Positions 34,147-43,089 of a DNA stretch of 64,000 nt are shown here, piece after piece (the stretch's first letter is position 1; every line of letters starts with the position of its first letter). The DNA lies in assembly GCA_943914465.1 (NCBI GenBank), contig CALUCD010000004.1:136363-200362 (forward strand). The letters are read 5' to 3'. The notes beneath the pieces were generated by a model, which searched no databases, was not told the DNA's origin, and worked only from the letters and a program-made list of their open reading frames with translations. The DNA comes from an uncultured Corynebacterium sp. (lineage in GTDB: Bacteria; Actinomycetota; Actinomycetes; Mycobacteriales; Mycobacteriaceae). Made by a program: the position numbers and the translations under genes.

Positions 34147-35421
34147 ATGTCTGACATCATCCACGTCTTCGGCCGAGAGGTTATGGATTCGCGCGGTAAT
34201 CCCACCGTTGAGGCGGAGGTGTTCCTTGATGACGGTGCTCATGGCATCGCCGCGGTCCCGTCCGGCGCGTCGACTGGTGAGCACGAGGCGCACGAGCTGC
34301 GCGATGGTGATGAGCGCTATGGCGGCAAGGGCGTGCGTAAGGCCGTCGACAACATCAACGAGGCGATCGCTGACGCGCTGGCGGGCATTAGTGCCGATGA
34401 TCAGCGCCTGGTGGATCAGGCCATGATTGAGCTGGACGGCACGGACAACAAGAAGAACCTGGGCGCGAACGCGATTTTGGGTGTGTCCATGGCCACGGCG
34501 AAGGCAGCAGCTGAGTCGGCTGGTTTGCCGCTGTACCGCTACATCGGCGGCCCGAACGCGCACATTCTGCCGGTGCCGATGATGAACATCGTCAATGGTG
34601 GTGCGCACGCGGACTCGGGTGTGGATGTGCAGGAGTTCATGATCGCCCCGATTGGCGCCGAGTCGTTCAGCGAGGCGCTTCGCATGGGTGCTGAGGTGTA
34701 CCACGCGCTGAAGTCTGTGATTAAGGACAAGGGCCTGTCCACTGGCCTGGGCGATGAGGGCGGGTTCGCCCCATCGGTGGAGTCGACCAAGGCTGCGCTG
34801 GATCTGATTGTGGAGGCGATTGAGAAGTCGGGCTTCGCGTTGGGTAACGACGTCGCGCTTGCTCTTGACGTTGCGTCGTCTGAGTTTTTCGACGGTGGCG
34901 TCTACAACTTCGAGGGCGGCCAGCACTCCGCAGAGGAGATGGCGCAGGTGTACGCCGACCTGGTGGCAAGCTACCCGATCGTGTCCATTGAGGACCCGTT
35001 GGATGAAAACGACTGGGAGGGCTACACCAAGCTCACCGCCGAGTTGGGGGAGAAGGTGCAGCTGGTGGGCGATGACTTCTTTGTCACCAACCCGCAGCGC
35101 CTCGCCCGCGGCATTGAAGAGAAGGCGGCGAACGCGCTTTTGGTGAAGGTCAACCAGATCGGTACCCTGACCGAGACCTTTGACGCTGTGGATTTGGCGC
35201 ACCGCAACGGCTACCGCTGCATGATGTCGCACCGCTCCGGTGAGACCGAAGACACCACGATTGCTGATCTCGCTGTGGCCCTGGGCTGCGGCCAGATCAA
35301 GACTGGTGCACCGGCACGCTCCGAACGTGTGGCGAAGTACAACCAACTGCTGCGCATTGAGCAGGAACTTGGAGACGCCGCAGTCTACGCCGGCCGCTCC
35401 GCCTTCCCGCGCTTCCAGTAG
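34147..35421 (+). CDS. eno: Enolase
   Basis: 424-aa glycolytic enzyme converting 2-phosphoglycerate to phosphoenolpyruvate. Landmarks: REVMDSRGNPTVEAEV, PSGASTGEHEAHELRD, GDEGGFAP, the metal aspartate/glutamate strands (ALDVASSEF, SIEDPLDENDW), LVKVNQIGTLTET with the catalytic Lys, and MMSHRSGETEDTTIADLAV. ATG 34147 is preferred over 34135 because AAGGAG (34129-34134) would be too close to the latter. Confidence 0.98.
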   Translation: MSDIIHVFGREVMDSRGNPTVEAEVFLDDGAHGIAAVPSGASTGEHEAHELRDGDERYGGKGVRKAVDNINEAIADALAGISADDQRLVDQAMIELDGTDNKKNLGANAILGVSMATAKAAAESAGLPLYRYIGGPNAHILPVPMMNIVNGGAHADSGVDVQEFMIAPIGAESFSEALRMGAEVYHALKSVIKDKGLSTGLGDEGGFAPSVESTKAALDLIVEAIEKSGFALGNDVALALDVASSEFFDGGVYNFEGGQHSAEEMAQVYADLVASYPIVSIEDPLDENDWEGYTKLTAELGEKVQLVGDDFFVTNPQRLARGIEEKAANALLVKVNQIGTLTETFDAVDLAHRNGYRCMMSHRSGETEDTTIADLAVALGCGQIKTGAPARSERVAKYNQLLRIEQELGDAAVYAGRSAFPRFQ

Positions 35422-35498
35422 CCTGCTTCCAGCAGGAGCGCAGTAGCGAAGTGCCGCAGTGCTGAAGCTGCGCTGATGTGACGCTTGGCTCGACTCTC

Positions 35499-36176
35499 TC
35501 AGTCCTCGAGACCTAAAGAGTCGAGCATCTTTTTGACGAGGAAGTGGACTGTCGTTGAGGCACCACCGAGACCGATATCTTCTTCGAGCTCTTTGAGGCT
35601 TTCGTAGTGCCGCGGAAATTTCCGGGTGGCGCGATCAATCGCAGCTTGAATCTGCCCCACCTCAAGACGAAGCAGCTGGTTTTTCTCGTACGCGGGAAGA
35701 TGGTTTTTCAGGCTGTTGAGCACCTGTTGTTGAGTCCCAATGCCATGCGCATCATCAAAGTGCAGCAGGAGCCAGTACTCGAATTGCGGGACGCACAGTC
35801 CGACGCCTCTATCACCCTGTGATGATCGCTCTGCCGCCCATGCAAAGACCTCTTCGAGCTGGTCGTCTGTCCAGTAGTCCTTATCAAGGACTACCCATAC
35901 CTGGTCACCGGAGCGTAGGTCACCGCCTTCTTTCAGTCGCTCGAGTGCCTGCGCAGCGTTAGCAAGCGCTGGCGGGTCATTGGGTTTGCCGGGATTGACG
36001 ATCACGCGCATCGATTTATCGCGAAAGCAATCCATGGTGAAATAGCGCTTTTCTGTTTCGCCCTCCACGACAATCCCGAATAGAGCCCGGATTTGGCGCG
36101 AATTGGCGGTACTTTCTTTGCCTCTGAGCTTGTCACGCGCAGAAATGCGCGTTGCCCTGGCCTTTGGTTTAGCCAT
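35499..36176 (-). CDS. RloB-like (TOPRIM-type) protein of a probable defence module
   Basis: 225-aa protein. GIVVEGETEKRYF gives the TOPRIM glutamate, VWVVLDKDYWTDDQLEEV the DxD strand, and VPQFEYWLLLHFDDAHG the hallmark of the RloB family. RloB was first noted near type I restriction loci, and TOPRIM partners of AAA ATPases act as effectors in PARIS-type and related antiphage systems. Its start overlaps the end of the ATPase gene by 8 bases. Nuclease activity and phage role are inferred from family and pairing. Confidence 0.85.
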   Translation of the reverse strand: MAKPKARATRISARDKLRGKESTANSRQIRALFGIVVEGETEKRYFTMDCFRDKSMRVIVNPGKPNDPPALANAAQALERLKEGGDLRSGDQVWVVLDKDYWTDDQLEEVFAWAAERSSQGDRGVGLCVPQFEYWLLLHFDDAHGIGTQQQVLNSLKNHLPAYEKNQLLRLEVGQIQAAIDRATRKFPRHYESLKELEEDIGLGGASTTVHFLVKKMLDSLGLED

Positions 36177-37509
36177 GGGAGAACTCCAAAGGCTGGATTG
36201 AAGGCACGCCGCCGAACCGACCTTGGAGGTAGTTCTTTCTCAGGTCGGTTGTCTTGCGGGGTTCTTCAAAGTCAGACAACGCTGTGATGTTGGTCTGCCC
36301 GTTGTGGTCCTTCTCCACGAGTAAGATCTCATCTCGCCGGAGCAGTTGCGGGTCCATCAGCAGAAGATCATGGGTTGTGAACAGAACTTGGGTTCGACTT
36401 TGCGGATGTGATGATTGAAGAAACCCGCTCACCAATGATTTCAAGAGTTCGGTGTGAAAACTGCGGTCGATCTCGTCGATCATGACAACGCCGCGCATCT
36501 CAGGGCGGGTGTAAAGCTCGAACAACCCGAGCAGCCGCGCAGCGGCTTTCGTTCCGTCGGACTCATCTACCCATTTGAGGTGTTGTGATTGTGCACCTCC
36601 CGTCGCATGTTCGAGGCTGATGCGTTCTGCCGATAAAGTGTTGCCTTCGAGAGATACAACGAAGCGCCCATTTGGAAGTTCGACGTTGAGGGGGCTGCCG
36701 AACGAGCGCAATCGCTGTCTATAGTCGCGGAGGGTTTCCTCGCTTACTCCGAGATTGTGTAAAGTGACGGGCTCTGAGCGAACCCCGACGATTCCTGCGT
36801 CTACCTCTGTGATCAGGTTTTGCCAGATACCAAACTCAGCACCGTCACTGGGAAATTGGTCAACTCCAGCATGTACGACCACCACGTGGTCGAAGAATCT
36901 TCTGACCGTTGTGTATGCAGAAAGCCCCAACTGGTCCGGGAGACCACTTAGGTTGATTTCGCCCACGTACGATGCGAGCGGCACCTTTGCCGGCACCGAA
37001 CTGAGCAGCGTAGCCGCGGCTTTTACCTCCTCCGGTAGGCCGGGAGACTGTGAGTCGAGATGAGGGAACTCGAATTGTGTCCCTGATCGTACAAACAGGG
37101 TTTGGTCCGTTTTCGACAGTATTTTTGTCAGCTGCTCCTCGACGACGCGTTCGGCGTCGTAGGTGAGGATGTATTCGTAGATGACGTCTTCCCACTCGAA
37201 GAGCAACTCGAATGTGGTTGGCTCATGGATGGCGTGCTGGTTCAGACCGAAGGGTTCGAAGGGCATTGGGTCCCCCGGTCGGGGTGGATTGATGACCACT
37301 TCCTTGAGTGTGCGCATGGCATTGATCAGCGTGCTTTTGCCCGCGGCGTTGGCGCCGAAGATTGCCGCGATTGGATTCACTGTCTTCCGGTAGCGCTTAG
37401 GCAGTACGGGGCAGCGGTCGCGGTGTTCTTGTTCCCGACTGGCGATCATGCTGATTGAGGCCGACTCATAGATCGAACGGTAGTTAGTGACCGTAAAGTC
37501 CAGGATCAT
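36169..37509 (-). CDS. AAA15/AAA21-type ABC-like ATPase of a probable defence module
   Basis: 446-aa SMC/ABC-like ATPase. It opens MILDFTVTNYRSIYESASISM, has Walker A FGANAAGKSTLINAM near 56, a signature-like region HLKWVDESDGTKAAARLLGL, Walker B GVVMIDEIDRSFHTELL, and the H-loop VLFTTHDLLLMD. This is the RloA/AriA/OLD-like sensor class. It is first in a two-gene operon with the RloB-like gene, inserted between eno and divIC, which are neighbours in related genomes. Composition is more AT-rich than the flanks, suggesting transfer. Confidence 0.87.
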   Translation of the reverse strand: MILDFTVTNYRSIYESASISMIASREQEHRDRCPVLPKRYRKTVNPIAAIFGANAAGKSTLINAMRTLKEVVINPPRPGDPMPFEPFGLNQHAIHEPTTFELLFEWEDVIYEYILTYDAERVVEEQLTKILSKTDQTLFVRSGTQFEFPHLDSQSPGLPEEVKAAATLLSSVPAKVPLASYVGEINLSGLPDQLGLSAYTTVRRFFDHVVVVHAGVDQFPSDGAEFGIWQNLITEVDAGIVGVRSEPVTLHNLGVSEETLRDYRQRLRSFGSPLNVELPNGRFVVSLEGNTLSAERISLEHATGGAQSQHLKWVDESDGTKAAARLLGLFELYTRPEMRGVVMIDEIDRSFHTELLKSLVSGFLQSSHPQSRTQVLFTTHDLLLMDPQLLRRDEILLVEKDHNGQTNITALSDFEEPRKTTDLRKNYLQGRFGGVPSIQPLEFSHG

Positions 37510-37687
37510 TGCGGTGCTCCTTGATGATTTCGCGTAAGTCGCAATAATTTTGCATCTTAAAAGAAAGATCCATGGTTAGCTAGGTCGCCCGCAGGGTAGT
37601 CCAGCGTGGGCTGGCCGCACCGAATGTGGCCGCCGCTCACGCCCCCAGCGTGTGCGGGCAGGTATAAGCAAATCCTCAAGTAAAGTC

Positions 37688-38401
37688 ATGGCCACTATGA
37701 CCACTCGAGCCACACAGTCACCGCACGCCACGGAAACCACTGAAGCCCCGCGCGCACGCCGTTCAGTCCGCGTAGCCCGCGTCGAAGACCGGGTTGACGA
37801 CGCGACGGCCGCTGTGCCCGCCGGTCACGCCAAGGCTGGCAAGGCCAATGCCGGCAAGCCAAGCCGTGGGCGTCGCCCACGCACTGTGCCGGTGACCTCT
37901 CGTGACCGGGCCCGGCGTGAGGAGCGTGAAGCTCGGGAGGCGCGAGCTCGGGCGAGAGTGAAGGTGCCGCTGCTGCAGCGTGATCTGACCTCGACGGCGG
38001 TGCTGATCACGGTGGTGCTCGTCGTCTTGATTGCTGTGGCGGTGCCGCTGCGTAACTACTACGAGGGTCGCTCAGAAATTGCTCGTGCACAGGCCTCGAT
38101 TGAGGCGCTTGAGCAGCAAAAGGGTGAGCTTGAGGCGGATATTAAGCGATATCAGGACCCGGGCTATGTGGAACAGGAGGCCCGCCGCCGCCTCGGTGCG
38201 TTGGAGGAGGGCGAGCAGGCGTGGCGGATTATTGATCCGCGCATGACGCCGTCGAACCCGCTCACCGCTGATGGCGCGTCGGATGGTCGATCTTGGCCGG
38301 AGGTGCTATGGGATTCGCTGCGCACCGCGCCCGCCGCCGAGCCAGAGCCACAACCGGAACCCGCCGCCGAGCCGGAACCACAACCACAACCGGCCGAGTA
38401 G
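37688..38401 (+). CDS. divIC: FtsB/DivIC-family septum formation protein
   Basis: 237-aa bitopic membrane protein of the divisome. A long basic, Arg/Ala-rich cytoplasmic head (residues 1-105) precedes one membrane segment (TAVLITVVLVVLIAVAVPL), then the short coiled coil (ARAQASIEALEQQKGELEADI) and YQDPGYVEQEARRRLGALEEGE typical of DivIC. It ends in a Pro-Glu-Gln repeat tail (PEPQPEPAAEPEPQPQP). ATG 37688 is used; ATG 37697 is possible, given TAAAGT at 37681. Confidence 0.88.
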   Translation: MATMTTRATQSPHATETTEAPRARRSVRVARVEDRVDDATAAVPAGHAKAGKANAGKPSRGRRPRTVPVTSRDRARREEREAREARARARVKVPLLQRDLTSTAVLITVVLVVLIAVAVPLRNYYEGRSEIARAQASIEALEQQKGELEADIKRYQDPGYVEQEARRRLGALEEGEQAWRIIDPRMTPSNPLTADGASDGRSWPEVLWDSLRTAPAAEPEPQPEPAAEPEPQPQPAE

Positions 38402-38433
38402 CGTCGCGGCCTCACGCCTTACAAGCCGTATGC

Positions 38434-38439
38434 CACAAT
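38434..38439 (+). promoter_or_regulatory. Putative -10 element of the DUF501 gene (leaderless)
   Basis: CACAAT ends 7 bases before the ATG at 38447, the same variant hexamer as before pdxY and malQ. Confidence 0.35.
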
Positions 38440-38446
38440 CGTGCTT

Positions 38447-38992
38447 ATGACCGTGTCCGCTGATGACATCGCCACTATCACTGCCCAGCTTGGCCGGACG
38501 CCGCGCGGGGTGCTTGAGGTTTCGTACCGTACGCCGGATGGCCAGCCTGCGGTGGTGAAGACGGCGCCGCGGTTGGACGATGGTACTCCGTTTCCCACGT
38601 TGTATTACCTCACGGACCCGCGGCTGACGGCGGAGGCTTCGCGGCTGGAAGTTGCGCAGGTGATGAAGTGGATGGAGTCGCGTCTGGCTCAGTCGCCGCA
38701 GCTGCGGGAGGATTATGCCCGTGCGCATGAGCACTATTTGGCTGAGCGCAATGCGATTGAGGATCTGGGTACGGATTTTTCGGGCGGCGGGATGCCTGAT
38801 CGGGTGAAATGCCTGCATGTGCTGATTGCTTACGCGTTGGCTAAGGGCCCTGGCCGCGTGCGTTTTGGTGATGAGGCGGTGGCGCTTGCCGCGGAGCATG
38901 GCCACCTGCGCGGTAGTGCGATTCCCGGTGACTGGCCCACGCTTGAACAGTTGAGCATTTCGCTTATGGACGCTATCGGAGCCCCACAATGA
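38447..38992 (+). CDS. DUF501 domain protein
   Basis: 181-aa cytoplasmic protein with the DUF501 pattern: QLGRTPRGVLEVSYR, PTLYYLTDPRLTAEASRLE, and GMPDRVKCLHVLIAYALAKG near the C-terminal half. Function is unknown, but in actinobacteria it lies consistently between divIC and ppx, as here. ATG 38447 is supported by the -10-like element and by length. It overlaps ppx by 4 bases (ATGA), so the two are translationally coupled. Confidence 0.9.
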   Translation: MTVSADDIATITAQLGRTPRGVLEVSYRTPDGQPAVVKTAPRLDDGTPFPTLYYLTDPRLTAEASRLEVAQVMKWMESRLAQSPQLREDYARAHEHYLAERNAIEDLGTDFSGGGMPDRVKCLHVLIAYALAKGPGRVRFGDEAVALAAEHGHLRGSAIPGDWPTLEQLSISLMDAIGAPQ

Positions 38993-39918
38993 CCACCCTC
39001 GCTGCCGTGGACTGCGGTACCAATTCCATTCGCCTGCTGATTCATGACGCGGCGGCTGATACGGAGATCACCCGCCAGATGGAGATTGTTCGCATGGGTC
39101 AGGGGGTGGATGAGACGGGGCGTTTCCAGCCGGAGGCGATTGAGCGCACCAGGGTCGCGCTTGAGGGCTACGTCGAGGAAATGCAGCGCCACGGGGTCAC
39201 GCGGGTGCGCATGGTCGCTACGTCAGCCACGCGTGATGCGGCGAACCGGGACGAATTTTTCGCCATGACAGCCGAGCTTCTGGGCCGCATCCAGCCGGGT
39301 GTTATGGCCGAGGTGATTTCGGGGGAGGAGGAAGCGGCGCTGTCGTTTCGCGGAGCAACGGTGGATCTAGCCGGGCACGCCCGCGAGCCGTATTGTGTCA
39401 TCGACCTCGGCGGGGGATCCACTGAGTTCGTGATGGAGACTGCGTCGGGTCTGCATGCTGCTTCAACGCAGATGGGCTGCGTGCGGTTGACGGAGCGGTT
39501 CATGCACTCTGATCCGCCCACGATTGAAGAGCAGGACGCGGCGCGTGTGTATATCCGTGAGCGCATCGCGGAAGCGGACACGCTGGTGCCGCTTGCAGAA
39601 GCCAATACCGTAGTGGGCTGTGCGGGAACCTTCACCACGCTGGCTGCCCTCGCGCAGGGGCTGCAGACCTATGACCCGCAGGCTATTCACATGTCGCGCA
39701 TCCCGTTTGAGCGGATGAGGGAGGTGACGGCCGGGGTGAGGGGGAAGGCGGCGTCGATACGCGCGCAGCACCCGGTGATTCACGAGGGGCGCGCAGATGT
39801 GATCGGCGCGGGTGCGGTCGTGGTGGAAGAACTGACGGATGCCTTTGAGCGTGCGGGGTGCACGCAGTTCGTGGTCAGTGAGAAGGACATCCTGGACGGG
39901 ATCATCGCCAGCCTGTAG
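38989..39918 (+). CDS. ppx: Exopolyphosphatase / guanosine pentaphosphatase (Ppx/GppA)
   Basis: 309-aa ASKHA-fold phosphatase that shortens polyphosphate or hydrolyses pppGpp. AAVDCGTNSIRLLI is phosphate-1, VIDLGGGSTEFVM phosphate-2, and EVISGEEEAALSFRGA a family motif. Length equals the short actinobacterial Ppx form lacking the C-terminal HD-like domain. Start overlaps the DUF501 gene by 4 bases. Confidence 0.94.
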   Translation: MTTLAAVDCGTNSIRLLIHDAAADTEITRQMEIVRMGQGVDETGRFQPEAIERTRVALEGYVEEMQRHGVTRVRMVATSATRDAANRDEFFAMTAELLGRIQPGVMAEVISGEEEAALSFRGATVDLAGHAREPYCVIDLGGGSTEFVMETASGLHAASTQMGCVRLTERFMHSDPPTIEEQDAARVYIRERIAEADTLVPLAEANTVVGCAGTFTTLAALAQGLQTYDPQAIHMSRIPFERMREVTAGVRGKAASIRAQHPVIHEGRADVIGAGAVVVEELTDAFERAGCTQFVVSEKDILDGIIASL

Positions 39919-39974
39919 CCCCTCAGCTCCCAAGCCCCCCCGAGCGCGGCTGGCGAGATGCGATTAATCCACGT

Positions 39975-40271
39975 TTAATCCTCGTCTGGCTCGAAAATTT
40001 GCGGCTCGGTGTTCGCGTTTTTCCGGCCGCGCAGTGTGCGGCCCTTTGCGCCGCCGAAGGTGCGGTCGGTGCGGGCGTCTTTGACTTCGCGCATGCGTGG
40101 CTCTGGGTCGATGCGGTTGGCTATTGCCTTGCGCGCTGAGGTTGTGACCTGCTTGGTTACCGGGGAGTTCATCATGGATTGCGTGGCGTTGACGATCTGG
40201 TGGTAGCGCTTGCGCCCAGCTTTCGTGCCCATCACGTACCCGGCAGCGGCGCCGACAACGAATTGAATCAT
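39975..40271 (-). CDS. Small YtxH-like protein, 98 aa
   Basis: The N-terminus MIQFVVGAAAGYVMGTKAGRKR has the short Gly-rich hydrophobic helix followed by a basic turn typical of YtxH-like/Gly-zipper membrane proteins. The rest is polar and basic, with an acidic end (FEPDED). ATG 40271 is chosen because TAGTCT ends 7 bases upstream on the complement; ATG 40277 lies within that spacer. Function unknown; the family is often stress- or envelope-related. Confidence 0.8.
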   Translation of the reverse strand: MIQFVVGAAAGYVMGTKAGRKRYHQIVNATQSMMNSPVTKQVTTSARKAIANRIDPEPRMREVKDARTDRTFGGAKGRTLRGRKNANTEPQIFEPDED

Positions 40272-40278
40272 GCGCACC

Positions 40279-40284
40279 AGACTA
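40279..40284 (-). promoter_or_regulatory. Putative -10 element of the 98-aa gene (leaderless)
   Basis: On the complement TAGTCT ends 7 bases before the ATG at 40271. Confidence 0.4.
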
Positions 40285-40360
40285 CAGACTCAGCGGACAA
40301 ATAAGCCCCGGCCTACGTGCGCTTGTGAGCGGTCTTGTACTAAGTTGTGAGGAAGTATGT

Positions 40361-40373
40361 CATTCAATGAATG
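40361..40373. promoter_or_regulatory. Palindrome upstream of wecB
   Basis: cattcaatgaatg has perfect 6-base arms around one base and lies just before the wecB ribosome-binding site (AGTGAGGAA, 40377-40385). It could be an operator; no regulator is identified. Confidence 0.3.
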
Positions 40374-40394
40374 TTTAGTGAGGAATACGTGACA

Positions 40395-41558
40395 ATGACT
40401 CGCCCCACAATCATGACCGTTTATGGAACCCGCCCAGAGGCCATCAAGGTCGCCCCGGTGGTCAGCGCGCTGCAGGCGGATGACCGGTTCCACTCCGTCG
40501 TTGTGTCTACCGGCCAGCACCGCGAAATGCTGCAGCAGGTCAACCAGCGCTTTGGTATTGAGCCGAACCATGACCTCATGCTCATGCAACCGGGCCAATC
40601 GCTCAACCAGATCGTTTCTCGGGCGGTCGCGGGCCTGGACAAGATCATTGAGGCAGAAACCCCTGACGTGATCATCGCTCAGGGCGATACCTCTACTGCG
40701 ATGGGCGCTGCGCTTGCGGGCTTCCACCGGGGCGTTGCCGTTGTGCACCTGGAGGCAGGCCTGCGCACCGGCAATATTTCTTCACCGTTTCCTGAGGAAG
40801 CGAACCGCAAAATCATCGGCCAGGTGGCAAGCCTGCACCTGGCACCCACACAGGAATCGCGTGAGAACCTGCGTCGTGAGAACTTCCGCAGCAAAGACAT
40901 CGTGGTCACGGGCAACACGGTCATTGACGCGTTGCTCGCAGCGTCGAACTGGGAGGTGGAGTTTGATGACGCCCGCTTGCGCGACGCCTGCGCCTCTACG
41001 CGTGAGCTTTTGCTTGTGACAACGCACCGGCGTGAAAACCTCCAGGCCATGAAGGAGATCGGCGGGGCACTTCAGGACCTGGCCACCGCCTACCCGGAGC
41101 GTATTTTCGCGTTGCCGCTGCACCTCAACCCCAGGGTGCGCGAAGCGATTCTGCCAGCGGTAGAGCGCCTGCCGAACGTGATCATCACCGACCCACTGCC
41201 GTATGACCAGTTCACCGCGTTGATGAACCGGGCCACGATCGTGCTCACGGACTCGGGCGGTGTGCAGGAAGAGGCACCGTCCTTAGGCAAACCGGTGCTG
41301 GTTATGCGCGAGAACACAGAACGGCCAGAAGCTGTGGTCGCGGGCACAGTGAAGCTGGTGGGCACGGACCGGCAGCGCATCGTCGCTGAGACGCGAAACC
41401 TGCTGGATAACGAGGCGGCATATAACGCGATGGCCTACGCCGTCAACCCCTACGGGGACGGCATGGCCGCCGCACGCACCGTTGCTGCCATTGCGGAGCT
41501 TACCGGGGTCGGCCACCGCATCGGCGAGTTCGACCCACAACTGGTTGCCACGGCGTAG
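40395..41558 (+). CDS. wecB: UDP-N-acetylglucosamine 2-epimerase (non-hydrolysing)
   Basis: 387-aa enzyme interconverting UDP-GlcNAc and UDP-ManNAc. Motifs: TVYGTRPEAIKVAPVV, VVHLEAGLRTG, SSPFPEEANRKI, LLVTTHRREN, and LTDSGGVQEEAPSLGKPVL with the uridine-binding MRENTERPEA. ATG 40395 is preceded by AGTGAGGAA at about 9 bases. With wecC at the far end of the island it supplies UDP-ManNAc for oxidation to UDP-ManNAcA. Separated from the glycosyltransferases by a tRNA gene. Confidence 0.95.
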   Translation: MTRPTIMTVYGTRPEAIKVAPVVSALQADDRFHSVVVSTGQHREMLQQVNQRFGIEPNHDLMLMQPGQSLNQIVSRAVAGLDKIIEAETPDVIIAQGDTSTAMGAALAGFHRGVAVVHLEAGLRTGNISSPFPEEANRKIIGQVASLHLAPTQESRENLRRENFRSKDIVVTGNTVIDALLAASNWEVEFDDARLRDACASTRELLLVTTHRRENLQAMKEIGGALQDLATAYPERIFALPLHLNPRVREAILPAVERLPNVIITDPLPYDQFTALMNRATIVLTDSGGVQEEAPSLGKPVLVMRENTERPEAVVAGTVKLVGTDRQRIVAETRNLLDNEAAYNAMAYAVNPYGDGMAAARTVAAIAELTGVGHRIGEFDPQLVATA

Positions 41559-41657
41559 GCCGCTGAGTTTAGACGCTCTTTGCTCGCAGCAAGAAGCAAT
41601 ATGCGATTAGGGCGCGCGCATGAGCGCAAGTTATAGTCGGAGGGCGCAACGCTTCTA

Positions 41658-41731
41658 GGGGCTATAGCTCAGTCGGTTAGAGCCGCGGACTCATAATCCG
41701 CTGGTCGCGGGTTCGAGCCCCGCTGGCCCCA
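41658..41731 (+). tRNA. tRNA with CAT anticodon (Met elongator or Ile2)
   Basis: A 74-base cloverleaf: acceptor GGGGCTA/TGGCCCC, D-arm GCTC/GAGC, anticodon stem GCGGA/TCCGC with loop CTCATAA (anticodon CAT), T-arm GCGGG-TTCGAGC-CCCGC, discriminator A, no encoded CCA. CAT serves Met or, after lysidine modification, Ile AUA codons; I cannot separate the two by eye. It lies exactly at the left edge of the glycosyltransferase island, a common integration position. Confidence 0.93.
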
Positions 41732-41787
41732 CACGTACCCAGGTTCAGTGTGAATGTTCAGCACTTAACGATTTGAGGAGGCGACTG

Positions 41788-43089
41788 ATGAAGATCTTGG
41801 TCGTCTCGCAGTACTGGGATCCAGAAAATGGCGTACCGCAGAGACGGTGGGCGTGGTTCTCGCAAATATTGCGTGACGCCGGGCATGAGATCACAGTCGT
41901 TACACCCCCTCCTCACTACCTCAGGGATGTCTCGCTGCGTCAGTGGTGGCGTGAGCGGGGATTCAAAGCGTCGCCAGAACTCGAGGTCGGCGCATCGAGT
42001 GAGAAGATCATCCGGTCTGGATTCTTCCCAGGCGGCCAGTCGATTACCCAGAAGGCACTCAACCAAGCGGCTGTCGCGATTGGAGCGCTCCATGCAGTGC
42101 TGCGACCGACGGGTCCGCTCAGAGGATATAAACCAGACCTTGTCGTAGGAACCGTGCCCGCGATCCCGACCGCCTTTGTGGCTCAGATCGCCGCGAGGCG
42201 CCACCACGTGCCGTACATGATCGATCTCCGGGATGCTTGGCCTGAGCTCCTCAGTGTTTCCGGCCGATGGAACGCAGGGACCGGACCGCCTTCGCCACGA
42301 CAGCGAGTCCTTTCCCACGGGCCCCTCCAGGTGGTCTCGTTCATTACCGGCCGTGGATTGAACTGGGTGCTCAAACATGCTGCCCTGGTGATGGTGACTT
42401 CCCGCTATCTGGAATCGGATCTGTGCGATCGCTTTGCCCGGAGTAGCGCAGCTGGACGCAAAGCCGTCACTGTCAGGAATGTGTTTCCCCCACAAACAGT
42501 GGTGACGAAACGCCCGGCTCTCAGTAGCTCTGGAGCATCGCTCAACGTTTTATACGCGGGTACGCTCGGGCGCGCACAGAACTTGCACAATGCGTTGAAA
42601 GCTGCGGCGATAGCTGCGGACAAGGGCCTTCGTGTCCACCTGCGTTTGGTCGGTGCAGGCGCGGCTAAGAGACAACTTATTCGCACAGCCGAGGAGCTTG
42701 GAGTAGCGGCAGAGTTTGAAAACCGCAGAAGCGCGGACAGCCTCGCCGAGCACTACCAGTGGGCCGATACAGCGCTGGTGCACCTCACCGACTGGGGGCC
42801 GCTCACACGTGCAGTTCCGTCGAAGACATATGAAATCATGAGCCAGCGCCTGCACATCAGCGCAGTGGTCGCCGGTGAGACGGCTGAGCTGATTACTGAG
42901 CTGGCTGCTGGTGACGTCGTTCCCCCGGAGGACCCTGATGCGCTCGCGGATCTGTGGCTAGCGCTTTCAAAGGATCGATCCCGCCTTGCAATTGGCACTC
43001 AGGCGGCGGAATGGATTGAAAACGAGCGGCATCACATCGCGCCGAAGGTGCTACTGGAGAGCGTAGAGCAAGCGAGAGGGACTGCGTGA
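41788..43089 (+). CDS. Glycosyltransferase family 4 (WbuB-like)
   Basis: 433-aa GT-B enzyme. N-terminal domain begins MKILVVSQYWDPENGVPQRR with HEITVVTPPPHY, as in WbuB-type transferases of O-antigen loci; the C-terminal nucleotide-sugar domain has NVLYAGTLGRAQN and the VPSKTYEIMSQRLHISAVVAG acceptor of the diphosphate. ATG 41788 has GAGGAGG 6 bases upstream. It is the first gene after the tRNA and overlaps the next gene by 4 bases. Donor and acceptor sugars unknown. Confidence 0.9.
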   Translation: MKILVVSQYWDPENGVPQRRWAWFSQILRDAGHEITVVTPPPHYLRDVSLRQWWRERGFKASPELEVGASSEKIIRSGFFPGGQSITQKALNQAAVAIGALHAVLRPTGPLRGYKPDLVVGTVPAIPTAFVAQIAARRHHVPYMIDLRDAWPELLSVSGRWNAGTGPPSPRQRVLSHGPLQVVSFITGRGLNWVLKHAALVMVTSRYLESDLCDRFARSSAAGRKAVTVRNVFPPQTVVTKRPALSSSGASLNVLYAGTLGRAQNLHNALKAAAIAADKGLRVHLRLVGAGAAKRQLIRTAEELGVAAEFENRRSADSLAEHYQWADTALVHLTDWGPLTRAVPSKTYEIMSQRLHISAVVAGETAELITELAAGDVVPPEDPDALADLWLALSKDRSRLAIGTQAAEWIENERHHIAPKVLLESVEQARGTA

